From an uncultured Clostridia bacterium (GTDB lineage Bacteria; Bacillota; Clostridia; TANB77; CAG-508): a stretch of DNA of 37,965 bases. The stretch covers positions 1 to 37,965 of the forward strand of contig CALXAV010000017.1 in assembly GCA_944386385.1 (NCBI GenBank), read 5' to 3'. This document shows positions 37,755-37,965 of the stretch, piece by piece. The notes under the pieces are model-generated. The model ran no database searches. It saw only the letters and a list, made by a program, of their open reading frames with translations, and had not been told where the DNA came from. Each line of letters opens with the position of its first letter. Position 1 is the first letter of the stretch. Both the position numbers and the translations under genes were made by a program.

Positions 37755-37776
37755 TTTAATGCAATTTTTAATGCAA
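37755..37776 (+). repeat. right integrase arm-type repeats (2 x TTTAATGCAA)
   Basis: TTTAATGCAA at 37755-37764 and 37767-37776, 12 bp apart, in the same orientation as the pair at 96-116. Together they give two arm sites on each side of the core. Confidence 0.7.
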
Positions 37777-37799
37777 CGTCAAAGAAAAGTTATAAGAAA

Positions 37800-37900
37800 C
37801 GAAGAAAAAATATAAAAAGTATAAAAATTTAAGATGCTACAAAATGGCTTTAAATAGCATAGTATAAGAATTTATAAAAAGCGAAGGGAAAATATAAAAA
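37800..37900 (+). repeat. imperfect direct repeats in the attR arm
   Basis: CGAAG-(AAA/GGA)-AAATATAAAAA occurs at 37800-37818 and 37882-37900 with two differences; TATAAGAA occurs at 37791 and 37863; and a 6-bp inverted repeat ATGCTA/TAGCAT stands between them. The stretch 37777-37913 has no gene. The repeats may be sites for excisionase or a host bending protein. Confidence 0.45.
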
Positions 37901-37913
37901 CAGCTAAAAAGCC

Positions 37914-37965
37914 CTTAGGAACCAGTGCCTATGGCGTGGGGGTTCAAGTCCCTTCATCCGCACCA
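37914..37965 (+). other. attR: attR core, 3' tRNA-Leu fragment
   Basis: Identical to 1-52. Here the tRNA fragment has no 5' half (phage DNA precedes it), so it is only the leftover copy. The window ends exactly at its CCA. Confidence 0.93.

Noticed and set aside
1-37965. Mycoplasma-type genetic code because of the low G+C
   Set aside because: TGA ends several genes in tight ATGA overlaps (12931, 14556) and Trp is TGG; the standard bacterial code fits.
1-37965. CRISPR array or insertion sequence
   Set aside because: No regularly spaced repeats with unique spacers and no transposase; repeats found are arm sites, iterons and in-gene repeats.

Overview
The window is one complete integrated temperate bacteriophage of the siphovirus type, cut exactly at its attachment sites. 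The same 52 bases, the 3' part of a tRNA-Leu(UAG) gene from the anticodon loop to CCA, stand at both ends (1-52 and 37914-37965). The DNA is very AT-rich (about 70% A+T by eye), uses AGGAGG ribosome sites, TGG for Trp and TGA as a stop, and carries genes typical of low-GC Firmicutes phages (Gp157, DUF669, YopX, Gp15, GP20, Minor_capsid_2, Ltp). A host in the Clostridia or a neighbouring low-GC Firmicute is the best inference; the species cannot be told.

Layout. 1-2100: attL, tyrosine integrase and an S24-type repressor, both on the minus strand. 2040-2400: divergent promoters with three near-identical palindromic operators, one at the repressor promoter, one at the early promoter and one 250 bp downstream. 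2169-15617: early region on the plus strand, with a Cro-like regulator, a replication/recombination block (Gp157, a frameshifted P-loop ATPase, an SSB-like DUF669 protein, CHC2 primase, DUF927 helicase, RecU/Hjc-like nuclease, SF2 helicase), a probable origin with repeated AGTGGGA boxes at 7485-7691, and about twenty small early genes ending in an ArpU/DUF1492-like late regulator. 15618-15830: probable late control region, with paired AGCACC boxes, a -10 and then a terminator, like a short leader RNA. 15830-36499: tRNA-Phe, fused TerS/TerL-like terminase, portal, minor capsid, scaffold, major capsid, connectors, tail tube, tail chaperones, an Ltp-like superinfection-exclusion gene under its own promoter, tape measure, baseplate and fibre genes, holin-type proteins and a CHAP endolysin. 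36502-37373: three strong hairpins and a minus-strand accessory operon (basic 36-aa peptide, ribbon-helix-helix protein, 85-aa acidic protein) under a perfect consensus promoter that contains a 14-bp palindrome. 37464-37913: terminator, one small plus-strand gene, integrase arm-type repeats, then attR.

Points that stand out. The major capsid gene ends in a slippery A AAA AAG, and a -1 shift there adds a 106-residue Ig/cadherin-like domain; the tail tube protein also carries a beta-sandwich domain at its C-terminus. The Ltp-like gene sits directly before the tape measure gene, whose product is the known target of Ltp in another phage. Two further genes, the P-loop ATPase at 3841-4486 and the tail fibre at 32549-34760, are broken by one-frame shifts, so the prophage may be slightly damaged or the assembly may hold small indels. 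Everything here was read by eye; no database search was possible.
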